From Vulpes vulpes (taxonomy: Eukaryota > Chordata > Mammalia > Carnivora > Canidae), in assembly GCF_048418805.1 (NCBI RefSeq), contig NC_132788.1, forward strand, positions 107,582,194 through 107,646,193: a DNA stretch of 64,000 nt, given 5' to 3'. Position numbers and translations under genes: made by a program. Below are positions 55,601 to 63,916 of this stretch, one piece after another (position 1 is the stretch's first letter; each line of letters starts with the position of its first letter). A model generated the notes under the pieces. The model ran no database searches and had not been told where the DNA came from. It was given only the letters and a program-made list of their open reading frames with translations.

Positions 55601-58600
55601 TGCCCTCCATAGCACAGGCCCCAAGAACCCTGGGGGGCGGGCAGCGGCTTCAAGCGCCCTCGCTGTGTGACGGGGCGCTGTGCCCCCTTCCCGGCCTCAC
55701 TGGCTCCCCAGTCAGGGGGGGACACCAAAAGCGAGCCCTGACGTAGACGTTGCCATGTGTGCTTATGGTGCAGGTACCCTCAATCCCATCGGATGGGGTG
55801 GATTGCAGGGGCCCAGCCTGGAGGGTGGGATGGGGTCTGGGGGGGGTACAGGGATGGGCTCGCCCTCTTTACCTGCTTCCTCTCCACTTAACCTCACCTC
55901 CTCAAACCCAGGACCAGCCGTCGGAGCCCCCCAGCCCTGCCAGCACCCCGTGTGGAAAGGCCCCCATCTGCGTCCCTGCCCGTCGGGACCTCGTGGACAG
56001 TCCGGCCTCCTTGGCCTCGAGCCTCGGCTCGCCACTCCCCCGAGCCAAGGAGCTTGTCCTGGTAAGGAGTGGGGGAGGCCTGGAAACTCACTTCGTGCAT
56101 CCTGGGGACCTGGAAACAGATGCCGACACCTGAGATGTGGAGGGGGGTGGAAACCGGCCCGGCCGGGGTGTCCAGAGGCTTGTCCTTCGTGCTTATTTGT
56201 CACCCTCCTAAAATCCGCCTCGACTTTGCCCAAGTCCTTCTCCCGAGCGGGCTGGCTCCGTCGGGCCTAAACACACACCAAATACATACACGTTCTCCAT
56301 CTTCTGGGGAGACGGTTGCTTGCTTAAGTAGGGAGCCCCGGAAATAAGCCCAGTGACCATCGAATCGGGGCCCAGGGCTGACTCCCGCCCTGCAAGTGTC
56401 CCGGCCCCTGCCCCTGAGAGGCGCTGGAGGCGCAGCAGCCCCACCTGAGGTCCGGGCAGGAGGATTACTATGGGAACAACTTTCTCCGCGTAGGAAGCGC
56501 CCCGGCACCTGGCACCCACGCGGGGCTCCATCTGTCCCGCCCCCTCCCCCAAATCTTCCCCAGGCCCGGCCAGCACTTACCCACTTACCCGGAGAGGGAG
56601 AGGGAGAGGGAGAGGGAGAGGCGGAGAGGGAGAGGGAGAGGCGCCGGTTTCTAGGCCTCCCCTCCCAGCAGGTTGCTATGGCGACGCAGAGGCTGGGGCT
56701 CACGTGGCATCTTCTGTGACCTCCTCCACTCCAGGAGGCCGAGGGGGAGGGGCGCCCGCGGCCTCCCTGTCCACGTGGTCCCCACCCACGGCCCTCGTGG
56801 GCGCCCGGGCGGCTGGCACGGAAGGCGGGCTTGGGGAGGCGAGGACGGAGCGAGGTCGCCAGGTTCCTGGCGGTGGGGGACGCTCAGCAGGAGGACAGGC
56901 GAGGAGCTCCTCCCCGAGGTCGCTTCCCCCCTGCTCAGGTGTCCACCCCTCCCCGAGAGACACCGCTCCCCAGAAGCAGGGCGGGCGGGCCCCTACTGGG
57001 TGCCAGTCCCTCGTCCTGGGTCCCTGTCCTCCTCCCCGTGCCTGTCCTCCTCCCCCGGTGCGGGTCTTCTGTCCTGGGTCCCTGTCCTCCATCCAGGAGC
57101 ACACCCTGTGCTCTCCCGCCCCACACCCTGCCCCCTTCTCTCGCAGTGCGCCCTCTCCCTGCAGGTGTGCCCCTTGCTCAAGGCCAGTCTACACCCGCAC
57201 TCGTGACCCTGTAACCCCTAGCCGTGTAACGCACTGCATGCCTTATCATACGCGTGCACGGTTCTGGCAGCAGGTGTGAGTGCCCCTCCCTGCGCCCGCT
57301 GTACCCCTGTGGGCAGGTGCTGTGCCCCTTCCTGCCCAGGCGCCCGCCTGCCACTCTCAGTGTGCGGACCCTCACGTGTCCCTGACACGGCAGAGGGGCA
57401 CTAGCGGGGAGCTCCGTGGCGCGCAGGCACGTCCTGTGAGCCCGGGCCTAGCTCGCATACACCTGCTCCTTCCTCCCACCTGGTTTCTCACCAGAGCGTG
57501 GGCAGCAAGGTGCGGGGCACAGGGGTGTTCAGTCCTGACCTTTCTCCCCAGAACGACCTTCCTGCCAGCACCCCCGCCCCCAAGTCCTGCGACTCCTCCC
57601 CGCCCCAGGATGCGTCCACCCCCGGGCCCAGCTCAGCCAGTCACCTCCGCCAGCTTGCTGCCAAGCCAGCGCCTTGCACCGACAGTGTTGGTGAGCGTGG
57701 GCTGGGGCCCGCCAGACCAGGTCTCTTCTCTGGGGGGTTCTAGAAGATGCCAGGGGTGGGGCAGGGGCGGGAGGCCAGAATCTGTCCCTGGCCTGGCCTT
57801 GGCCCTTTCTGGGACTCAGAGCCCAGTGCTGCCTCTCTCTGGGCCTCGGTCTCCTCAGGGTCTTGGCTTGACAGGTGGGGAGGCCGAGGCCCAGAGAGGC
57901 ACTGGTTTACTCAGGAGCTTTAGCCCTAGTGCACGGGCCGAGAGGCCTTGGGGTCAGACGGCCTGGGGTTTGAGGCCAGCCTCGGGTACTCATCAGCCCG
58001 ACTTTGGGCGGGCGAGTCAAACTTCCTGAGCCTCAGATTCCCCATCGTTGACGTGGGGGTGCCGGTGTTCTCCGTTTCTGTCCTGTGGCCTGGCCCTGGC
58101 TGGTTCTGGGACCCCAGAAAGAATCAGCCCTGGGACCTGCCCTGAGGAGCTCCCAGGCGTGTGTGACCCGCGCTAGCATAGACAGAGGGAAGCAAAATGG
58201 GCCGGGGGTGGGGGTGGGGAGGCTTGATGATGTTGCTGGACATCGGCCCGGGGTTTTGAAGGGTGAGTAGGAGCTCAGCAACTGAGGAAGGAAAGCCAGA
58301 GGGAAAGATTCTCAAACATCTGGAAATATGACACGGTGTGGTGGAGCCTGGACCAGGGCACAGCCACCCCCAGTGAGCGGTCAAGGCCGTGGAAGGCCGG
58401 GTCTGGGTCCGGGGGGTCTGAAGACCTGTCTTTGTCTCTTCGTACTCAGCCCTGAGGAGCCCCCTGACACTGTCCAGTCCGTTCACCACATCCTTCAGCC
58501 TGAGCTCCCACAGCGCCCTTAACGGGGACCTCTCTGTGCCCAGCTCCTACGTCAGCCTCCACCTGTCCCCCCAGGTCAGCGGCTCTGTAGTGTATGGACG

Positions 58601-61600
58601 GTCCCCCATGGTGAGTGCTCGGTGTGGGGGCACCAGGTGCTATCGGCAGGATGCAGGGGGCGGCAGGATGCGGGGGGCGGCAGGATACGGGGGGCGGGGG
58701 TGCCGGAAGGAGAAACCAATCACATAAGGAGAGACAAGGGAATAGGGAAAGGGACGGGAAGCCCCACTTGGCAAGTGCATATGCATGTGGGAGGGTGATC
58801 CGAGGGTCCCAGTGGCCCACAAGCTGAATACAAAGAAACAACAGTGAGTGTGCTGCACTGTCGGGAGCAGAGACCCCCCGCCCCAGGGCTGAGGGTCCCC
58901 TTTAGGCCCCTGGCAGAGGACGTGCCATTGCTAGTCCTGTTTTCAGGGACTGTAATGATTCCAGCAGACTGCGGACGAAAGACTAGACCGGGGAGAGGAC
59001 GAGAAGTGGGGTCTCAGGAGGAGTGGGAGGAATGGGGCATGAGACCTGTGAGCTGGGGTGCAGGGGGCAGACCCCTGTGGGCCCCAGAGGGCAGTACGGG
59101 GACAGATGGCTGAAGTGGACCAGGATGCCTCCAGAGAGAAGAAAATGCCGTCGTTGGGGACATCCCGGCCCCCAGGCTGGGTGGCACCTGGGAGGGATGT
59201 TGTAGAGCGGAGCTCAGCAAGTATTTTCCGCAAGAGGCCAGACAATAGTTTTGACTTTGGAGACCGGGTGGTCTGTGTCACAGGTCGCAGCTCCTCGTTT
59301 CTGCCTTCACAGCTCAGAGCCTCCTCAGAAAACATATAAATGAGTGGGTGCGGCTGTGTGCTAATAAAACTTTATTTACAAAAAGAAGCAGGGGGCCAGA
59401 GGTTGCCAACTGTGGGGTTCTAGGTTCCCTGGGCAGGGAGACTTTGGCGGGAGCCTCTGCTCTCCTGTCTGCAGTATGGCTGGAGGACGGGACTCCTCCT
59501 GGGGAGGGGTTGGTGAGCGGTGAGGGATCCTCTGATAAACAGAAACACGGCAGGTGAGCCTGGGGGAGGGCAGAGGTGGCCTTCAGTCCCCTGCCCTGTG
59601 ACACCCCCTCTGGCATTTTGGCAGATGGCATTTGAGTGTCACCCGCATCTCCGAGGGTCATCCATCTCCTCCTCCCTGCCCACTATCCCTGGCGGAAAGC
59701 CGTGAGTATTGGCTCGGGGCTCCTGTCAGGTGCTTACCTCGTGGGGTGGGGGGCTGGGGTTCCCAGCTGCCTTTCCAGAAGGTCTCTTTGAGGGGCTCTG
59801 GAGAGAGGGGTTATGTAACAAGCAAGATGTAGACCATTGCTTCTCAATGGGGGGGCGCTGGGAGGGGGGTTTTGCCTCCCTCACCCCCACCCCAGGACGT
59901 TTGGCCTGTCTGGTGATATATTGGGTTGCCACGCCCACATCCGGCCTCTCGTGGGTTGGGGCCAGCCATCCTGCTGCAGGCCCTGCAGCGCACAGACTGG
60001 CCCCGGCCCCAAGTACCCAGGAACTTCCTGCCGTGGCGGAACGTTCTGTACCTACAGCTGTCCAGGCTGATTGCCATCAGCCACCTGTGGCTTTGGCCAC
60101 TGAGGAACCGGAGTTGTAAATGTATTTAAGCTGAACTGGCCGCCCGCGGCTGGTGGCACCCCTGGGCCCCGTTCTCGGGAGCCCTCCAGGCATCTCCCAG
60201 GGCTCGCGCACCGGGCACCGGGCTAGGCCTTTAGCACCCCGCTGACTGTTGGGTCACCTGTGATCACGGGGTTCCTTCCCCGAGGGCGTGGGGGCACCCG
60301 GGGCGGGGGGACGAGGGTGCCACCTCCAGGGCTGACCCTCCCCGCGGTCACGGTCCTCCTCCTGTCCAGGGCCTACTCCTTCCACGTATCTGCCGACGGG
60401 CAGATGCAGCCGGTGCCCTTCCCCTCGGACGCGCTGGTGGGCGCGGGCATCCCGCGGCACGCGCGGCAGCTGCACACGCTGGCGCACGGCGAGGTGGTCT
60501 GCGCGGTCACCATCAGCGGCTCCACGCAGCACGTGTACACGGGCGGCAAGGGCTGCGTCAAAGTGTGGGACGTGGGGCAGCCGGGCGCCAAGACCCCCGT
60601 GGCGCAGCTGGACTGCCTGGTGAGGGCGGGGCCCGCCGCCGCGCGGGGCGGGGCTTGTTCGGCAGGGTGGAGCTTTGGGGCCGTGGGGGCGGGGCCTGTC
60701 CGGCAAGGCGGGGCTCGCAGCCTATGGAGACTGGACCTGGTGCCCTGGGGGCGGGGTTTGCCGGGCAGGGCGGGGCTTGGAGAGTATGGGCGGGGCTTGT
60801 CCGGCAGGGCGGGGCTCGCAGTCTATAGAGACTGGACTTGGTGTCCTGGGGGCGGGGCTTGCCCTGTGGGGCGGGGCTTGGAGGTATGGGCGGGGCTTGT
60901 CCGGCAGGGCGAGGCTCGCAGCCTATGGAGACTGGACCTGGCGCCCTGGGGGCGGGATATGTCGGGCAGGGCGGGGCTTGGAGATTGTGGGCGGGGCTTG
61001 TCTGGCGGGGGCGGGGCTCGCAGCCTACCGTGATCTGATCCGTGCTCTGGGGGCGCTCTGGGGGCGCTGGGAGGCCGGGGCAGGAGGGCCAGCCCCACGC
61101 CCTCGCTTCTCTTCTGTCCCAGAACCGGGACAACTACATTCGCTCCTGCAAGCTGCTGCCGGATGGCCGGAGCCTGATCGTGGGCGGCGAGGCCAGCACC
61201 CTGTCCATCTGGGACCTGGCGGCGCCCACCCCGCGCATCAAGGCCGAGCTGACCTCCTCCGCCCCCGCCTGCTACGCCCTGGCGGTCAGCCCCGACGCCA
61301 AGGTCTGCTTTTCCTGCTGCAGCGACGGCAACATCGTGGTCTGGGACCTGCAGAACCAGACCATGGTCAGGTGGGTGGTCCTGCCCCCTCTGCTTGGGTG
61401 CCGTGGGGGCCCGGGGTGGCCTGGGAGGGCACTGGAGCGGAAGCAGCTCCGGAGTGACGCCCGGGCCCTTCTCCCCGCAGGCAGTTCCAGGGCCACACCG
61501 ACGGCGCCAGCTGCATCGACATCTCCGACTACGGCACTCGGCTCTGGACCGGGGGCCTGGACAACACTGTGCGCTGCTGGGACCTGCGGGAGGGCCGCCA

Positions 61601-63916
61601 GCTGCAGCAGCACGACTTCAGCTCCCAGGTGCTGCAGCGGGTCTGCTGGGAGGGCCGTAGAAGTTTCTGGAACCCGGAGTCCCCTCTCCACCCAAGGCAC
61701 TCACTTCCAGAGGCCAAGTGGTTCAAATACCCGATGTCTGTCCATCTGTTTGTCCTTAAGACAAATCCACAGGCCTCTCCCCTTAATTCTCCCAGGACAG
61801 CTACAGGGAAGCACAGAGGAGCTGATTCCTAGGAAGCTGTGAGCCCACTAAGACCCTCAGATCGCTTTCCCAGATGCTTGTGCCATGCCACCCCCTTATT
61901 CCTTTGTTCCCCCTCCCCCTGGCCTTCAATCTCCTGACCACCCCCTACCCCCCACCGCCTTCACCCCCCTCTGGGACTCAGCATAGTGGAGCCACTGATC
62001 TGGAGAGACAGGCAGAGGTCGACACAGAAGTTGCACAGAGGTCTGTCGAGGGCGCTGTGGGAGTCTGGGCTGAAGGATGTAGCGACAGGGCTGGACAGAA
62101 TCGGGGGGCTCCTCAGGGCTGGGCAGTCACCCAGGTCCTCTCTCCCACTGCCTCGGGACAGGGTGGGAGCTCCGTGGCCTGACATCTAAGACCCCCAAAC
62201 TCTGGTCTCACACACACCATGCCCGGCCACACCTCTAGACTGCTCCACTTACTGTGCCCTCCAGCTGACACGCTTTCCCCTTCCTTTCACCAATTGGTGA
62301 GCTCCTGCTCATCCTTCAGAACCCACCTCCGTTTTGCCCTCTTCCTGGAAGCTTGGGGGTAGCTGACTCCCAAACCCTTTTCTGTTCTACCTTCCCTTCT
62401 CTTTAGTTTAAAAGTCTCTTTGATAAGGAAGGCAGGGTGCAGGTGGATGTGGTGGCCGGTCCCTTGCCCCCGAGACTTAGATGGGTTGTTCTCTGGGGAC
62501 ACCGTGGTGAGTATCTCCCATCCCACTGGGCCACCTGTCTTTATTATACAGGGACGTTTCTGTGCGGCCAGGAGAGAACACGTAAAACCTTGTCTCCTCT
62601 CTGCTGTCAACTTAGGGTTCTTGCCACATGTGTCCCGTCAGTTAGATTGTGAGAAGTTTAGGGCAGAGCAAGACCTCATTCTGCTCTGGGCCTGCTCCGG
62701 CTGGGGCGCGGGGTGATGAGGCTCCCGAGCCCCTGCAGATCCAAATAAAAGGAGGTGTTGGCAAGTGGGGCGCGTTCCAAGCTGGGAGTCCGAGGACCTG
62801 ATCCTTTGCGGCTGCGTGACCTTGAGCGAGCGGGGGGCCTCAGCTTGCCTTCCACCATCTGCTCAAGGGGGGCGGCTGTCCTCGGCCGGCTTCACGCCCG
62901 CCCACCCGCCTCCCAGAGCTGTTGTGCGTTCGGAGCGGATAATGGATGTGAGGCCCCAGGGTTCCGTGTAATTCTGATTAATATTAATGATTTGACATGC
63001 AGTTGCCTGCTGTGTTCCAGGCCCTGGGCCAGCTGCCTCTCCATGCGGGGCTGCGGCGGGAGGGCGCCGGACCTCCCCCCTCCGCCCCCTCTGGGCATCC
63101 TCCAATATCTGCAGCGGGTTCTGATGCCCCCTCTTCCCTCTGCACCCCCAGATCTTCTCTCTGGGCCACTGCCCCAACCAGGACTGGCTGGCGGTGGGCA
63201 TGGAGAGCAGCAACGTGGAGGTCCTGCACGTCCGCAAGCCAGAGAAGTATCAGTTGCACCTTCACGAGAGCTGTGTGCTCGCCCTCAAATTCGCCTCCTG
63301 CGGTGGGTGCTCGGGCTGGGCGGGGTGCTGGGGCGCTGGGGCGGGCTTTGCCAACACACAGCACAGCACTAGCAACCCACAAGGCAGGACACAGGTGCCC
63401 GGTGGAATTCGAATTTTAGCAGATCACTCGTTAGTGTGAGATTTTCCCAAGTATTGCACGGGACAGACTTACACGGAAAGGCCACTGCTGTGTAAATGCC
63501 TACGTGTTCAGGAGATAGACTTACACTAAAAAATAAGCCAAGTGATTTTTAGTGTAAGTGTATCCCAAGCACGTAGACTACAAAGAATAAATGACGATGC
63601 TCGAGGCGCCTCTGTACTAAAAGTGATTTGTGATTTTCCCGAGACTCGAATGTAACTGGACATCCCAGATTTTATCCGGCAGCCCTCTCCTGGGGGCTCC
63701 CCCTTCTCGAAGCCAGACCGAGCCCCTTGGGGGGTGCCCCCCTCGTGAGAGCAGGGGCGTCCGAGAGAAAGGGAGAGGCCGGCCCTGGGTTGTCTTTGCT
63801 TCCTCCCTCCTGGAACTCCCCCGGCCCTCCCCTCCCCAGGGCGCTGGTTCGTGAGCACCGGGAAGGACAACCTGCTCAACGCCTGGAGGACGCCGTACGG
63901 AGCCAGCATTTTCCAG
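46628..63916 (+). CDS. TLE2: TLE2, Groucho/TLE transcriptional corepressor; coding exons 1-19, 3' end missing
   Basis: Nineteen GT-AG coding exons give 708 codons, from MYPQGRHP to an exon ending GASIFQ. About 35 more residues (the last exon) are expected, for the 743 aa known in human TLE2. Order of regions: Q oligomerisation region (1 to about 125), GP (to about 190), CcN with acidic CK2-type sites (SDEDKSD) and basic segments, Ser/Pro-rich SP, and a C-terminal seven-bladed WD40 propeller (from about 420) with visible WD signatures VKVWD, LSIWD, VVWDL, RCWDL. The family represses transcription in the nucleus as a tetramer, recruited through the propeller by eh1 and WRPW peptides and through Q by TCF/LEF. 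TLE2 rather than TLE1/3/4 is chosen from the N-terminus, the SP sequence and synteny. The closest relative here is TLE5 upstream. Confidence 0.97.
46744..46841 (+). CDS. TLE2: TLE2 coding exon 2 (Q region)
   Basis: 98 nt, residues 9-40 plus two bases of Ser41. Contains [17 protein letters not shown]. Same length and phase as TLE5 exon 2. Donor GTGAGG. Confidence 0.97.
46881..46916. repeat. 12-bp tandem triplicate in TLE2 intron 2
   Basis: AGCTCACCTGGG is present three times in exact succession. Each copy carries a CACCTG E-box, and on the reverse strand each reads as a splice-donor-like CAGGTGAGCT. Confidence 0.95.
47243..47306 (+). CDS. TLE2: TLE2 coding exon 3 (Q region)
   Basis: 64 nt, residues 42-62 ([20 protein letters not shown] then M), donor GTGAGG. 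Same size as TLE5 exon 3. Confidence 0.97.
47710..47754 (+). CDS. TLE2: TLE2 coding exon 4 (Q region)
   Basis: 45 nt, [15 protein letters not shown], identical at protein level to TLE5 exon 4, donor GTAACT. Confidence 0.97.
47755..50119 (+). other. TLE2: TLE2 intron 4
   Basis: 2.4 kb with one old Can-SINE (48247-48388). The remainder is unassigned and no extra exon was recognised. Confidence 0.7.
48247..48388 (+). mobile_element. old Can-SINE, plus, in TLE2 intron 4
   Basis: Head GGGGCACCCAGGTGGCTCAG, 'CGACTCTTGATCTCAGCTC', tRNA-like 'GAGTTCAAGCCCCGTCTG', ending in A-rich sequence. Confidence 0.92.
50120..50182 (+). CDS. TLE2: TLE2 coding exon 5 (Q region)
   Basis: 63 nt, residues 78-98 ([18 protein letters not shown] onward), donor GTGAGT. 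Same size as TLE5 exon 5. Confidence 0.97.
50525..50775 (+). mobile_element. L1 3'-UTR relic, plus
   Basis: 'GTGCACAGAGACAGAGACGA', 'CCGTGTGGGGAGATGGAAGG', 'GCTGAGCTGTGCACTTAGAG', then an A/T-rich end. It is the same segment as 17000-17235, and as 11880-12175 in reverse. Confidence 0.75.
50846..51230 (+). mobile_element. old Can-SINE, plus, split by a younger SINE
   Basis: 'GGGGTGCCTGGGTGGCTCAG' to 'TTTTCCTCCCTCTAAA', then resumes after 51191 with 'TTAAATAAAATCTTTAAAAG'. Confidence 0.9.
50975..51191 (-). mobile_element. SINEC, minus, nested, 13-bp target duplication
   Basis: It is flanked by TCCTCCCTCTAAA at 50962-50974 and 51192-51204. The GA run has a (CA)n expansion (51012-51034). Confidence 0.95.
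51630..51825 (+). mobile_element. hAT-like nonautonomous DNA transposon relic, plus
   Basis: Begins 'CCCAGGGGTCGGGACGGTGT', contains 'AAATAAGGTTTTATGGGGAC' and 'AAATATTTACTCTGTGACCC', ends 'TTAGGCCAACCCTCGG'. The termini are roughly inverted, as in Charlie-type MITEs. A second copy lies at 59210-59396 in reverse. Confidence 0.65.
51930..52035 (+). mobile_element. hAT-like DNA transposon relic
   Basis: 'ATCTCAAGTGCTCAGTAGCC' followed by 'ACCTGCGGCCGGTGGCTTCC'. A related reverse copy lies at about 60036-60160. Confidence 0.5.
52351..52425 (+). CDS. TLE2: TLE2 coding exon 6 (end of Q region)
   Basis: 75 nt, residues 99-123 ([20 protein letters not shown] onward), donor GTGAGT. Same size as TLE5 exon 6. 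Confidence 0.97.
52660..52840 (+). CDS. TLE2: TLE2 coding exon 7 (GP region)
   Basis: 181 nt, residues 124-183 plus one base of Val184, donor GTGAGT. Four CAGs in a row precede CTC, so the acceptor could be after 52656, 52659 or 52662. 52660 is chosen as start to give QQL as in TLE5 and human TLE2. The peptide is rich in Leu, Pro, Gly and Ala. Confidence 0.9.
53197..53216 (+). CDS. TLE2: TLE2 coding exon 8 (20-nt microexon)
   Basis: Only 20 nt; with the last base of exon 7 it encodes VDRAPSR (184-190). Acceptor GTCCTGCCAG, donor GTAAGT. Both frames and the family alignment support it. Confidence 0.93.
53217..54105 (+). other. TLE2: TLE2 intron 8
   Basis: Contains a truncated minus SINEC (53560-53680) and a MIR-like relic (about 53860-53960, 'TCAGTTTCCCTGTCTGTATA'). 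Confidence 0.7.
53560..53680 (-). mobile_element. SINEC fragment, minus
   Basis: 'AAAGACTTTATGTATTCACG', GA run, stopping at 'ACCCCAGGGTCATAC', so the head is missing. Confidence 0.9.
54106..54213 (+). CDS. TLE2: TLE2 coding exon 9 (CcN region)
   Basis: 108 nt, residues 191-226, starting [20 protein letters not shown], ending KDLSGPY. Ser-Pro sites followed by an acidic run. Donor GTAAGT. Confidence 0.96.
54214..55403 (+). other. TLE2: TLE2 intron 9
   Basis: 1.2 kb. L2-like stretch at 54260-54480 ('CCAGGGCCCTCCATAGCTCC') and a (GGGGCT)n patch near 54630-54655. The acceptor is preceded by 13 C. No extra exon was seen. Confidence 0.65.
55404..55448 (+). CDS. TLE2: TLE2 coding exon 10 (CcN region)
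   Basis: 45 nt, [15 protein letters not shown] (227-241), a CK2-type acidic cluster typical of CcN. Donor GTGAGT. Confidence 0.97.
55449..55911 (+). other. TLE2: TLE2 intron 10
   Basis: 463 bp, GC-rich, nothing recognised. Confidence 0.7.
55912..56061 (+). CDS. TLE2: TLE2 coding exon 11 (CcN/SP)
   Basis: 150 nt, residues 242-291: [18 protein letters not shown] onward, then [13 protein letters not shown] and LPRAKELVL. Several SP/TP phospho-site motifs. Donor GTAAGG. Confidence 0.97.
56062..57551 (+). other. TLE2: TLE2 intron 11
   Basis: 1.5 kb, GC-rich, with a (GAGAGG)n run at 56590-56642. No interspersed repeat or extra exon recognised. Confidence 0.65.
56590..56642. repeat. (GAGAGG)n hexamer array
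   Basis: About eight GGGAGA-type hexamers interrupted by one GGCGGA. Confidence 0.93.
57552..57690 (+). CDS. TLE2: TLE2 coding exon 12 (SP region)
   Basis: 139 nt, residues 292-337 plus one base of Ala338: [18 protein letters not shown] onward. Donor GTGAGC. Confidence 0.97.
57691..58449 (+). other. TLE2: TLE2 intron 12
   Basis: MIR-like relic in plus orientation at about 57930-58080 ('CTTCCTGAGCCTCAGATTCC'). Confidence 0.65.
58450..58610 (+). CDS. TLE2: TLE2 coding exon 13 (SP region)
   Basis: 161 nt, completes Ala338 and encodes 339-391: [20 protein letters not shown] onward, ending VVYGRSPM. The exon-final Met precedes another Met from exon 14; human has Val here as I recall. Donor GTGAGT. 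Confidence 0.96.
58611..59624 (+). other. TLE2: TLE2 intron 13
   Basis: 1.0 kb, with an 18-bp triplicate at about 58640-58700 (GGCAGGATGCGGGGGGC type) and a hAT-like relic (59210-59396, minus). Confidence 0.65.
59210..59396 (-). mobile_element. hAT-like DNA transposon relic, minus
   Basis: 'AGCAAGTATTTTCCGCAAGA', 'AATAAAACTTTATTTACAAA', 'GGGGGCCAGAGGTTGCC' read as the reverse of the family at 51630-51825. Confidence 0.65.
59625..59701 (+). CDS. TLE2: TLE2 coding exon 14 (SP/WD junction)
   Basis: 77 nt, residues 392-416 ([20 protein letters not shown] onward) plus two bases of Pro417. Donor GTGAGT. Confidence 0.97.
59702..60369 (+). other. TLE2: TLE2 intron 14, DNA transposon relics
   Basis: MER20-like relic at about 59832-59955 ('TTGCTTCTCAATGGGGGGGC') and a hAT-like relic at about 60036-60160 ('CATCAGCCACCTGTGGCTTT'). 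No extra exon. Confidence 0.6.
60370..60619 (+). CDS. TLE2: TLE2 coding exon 15 (WD40 propeller start)
   Basis: 250 nt, completes Pro417 and encodes 418-500: [18 protein letters not shown] onward, first WD signature [20 protein letters not shown]. Donor GTGAGG. Confidence 0.97.
60630..61035. repeat. ~101-bp GC-rich minisatellite in TLE2 intron 15
   Basis: The landmark GGGCGGGGCYTGT recurs at 60687, 60788, 60888 and 60989, a period of 100-101 bp, giving about four units. Each unit also contains GGGCTCGCAGCCTATGGAGA-like and GGGCGGGGCTTGG segments, so the array holds a dozen or so Sp1-type GC boxes. It fills most of a 503-bp intron. Confidence 0.92.
61123..61370 (+). CDS. TLE2: TLE2 coding exon 16 (WD40)
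   Basis: 248 nt, residues 501-582 plus two bases of Arg583. Two blades with [10 protein letters not shown] and [10 protein letters not shown]. Donor GTGGGT. Confidence 0.97.
61481..61628 (+). CDS. TLE2: TLE2 coding exon 17 (WD40)
   Basis: 148 nt, completes Arg583 and encodes 584-632: [18 protein letters not shown] onward with [16 protein letters not shown]. The donor CAG|GTGCTG is weak: +4 to +6 do not match consensus. Confidence 0.96.
61629..63151 (+). other. TLE2: TLE2 intron 17
   Basis: 1.5 kb. L2-like at 62285-62430 ('CACCTCCGTTTTGCCCTCTT'). The frame stays open 67 codons past exon 17, to a TAG at 61830-61832. An AATAAA occurs at 62744. Confidence 0.6.
63152..63302 (+). CDS. TLE2: TLE2 coding exon 18 (WD40)
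   Basis: 151 nt, residues 633-682 plus one base of Gly683: [18 protein letters not shown] onward, ending ALKFASC. Donor GTGGGT. Confidence 0.97.
63303..63839 (+). other. TLE2: TLE2 intron 18
   Basis: Holds an old interspersed repeat of unknown name (about 63400-63690, 'CAAGTATTGCACGGGACAGA', ending 'ATCCCAGATTTTATCCGGCA') with a perfect 14-bp hairpin at 63519-63559. Confidence 0.55.
63840..63916 (+). CDS. TLE2: TLE2 coding exon 19 (WD40)
   Basis: 77 nt, completes Gly683 and encodes 684-708: [20 protein letters not shown] then ASIFQ. Donor GTACTC. The final coding exon lies beyond position 64000. Confidence 0.97.

Noticed and set aside
62744..62749. AATAAA as a poly(A) site for a short TLE2 isoform
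   Set aside because: No GT-rich downstream element stands out and it lies deep in intron 17; kept only as a note under the weak donor.
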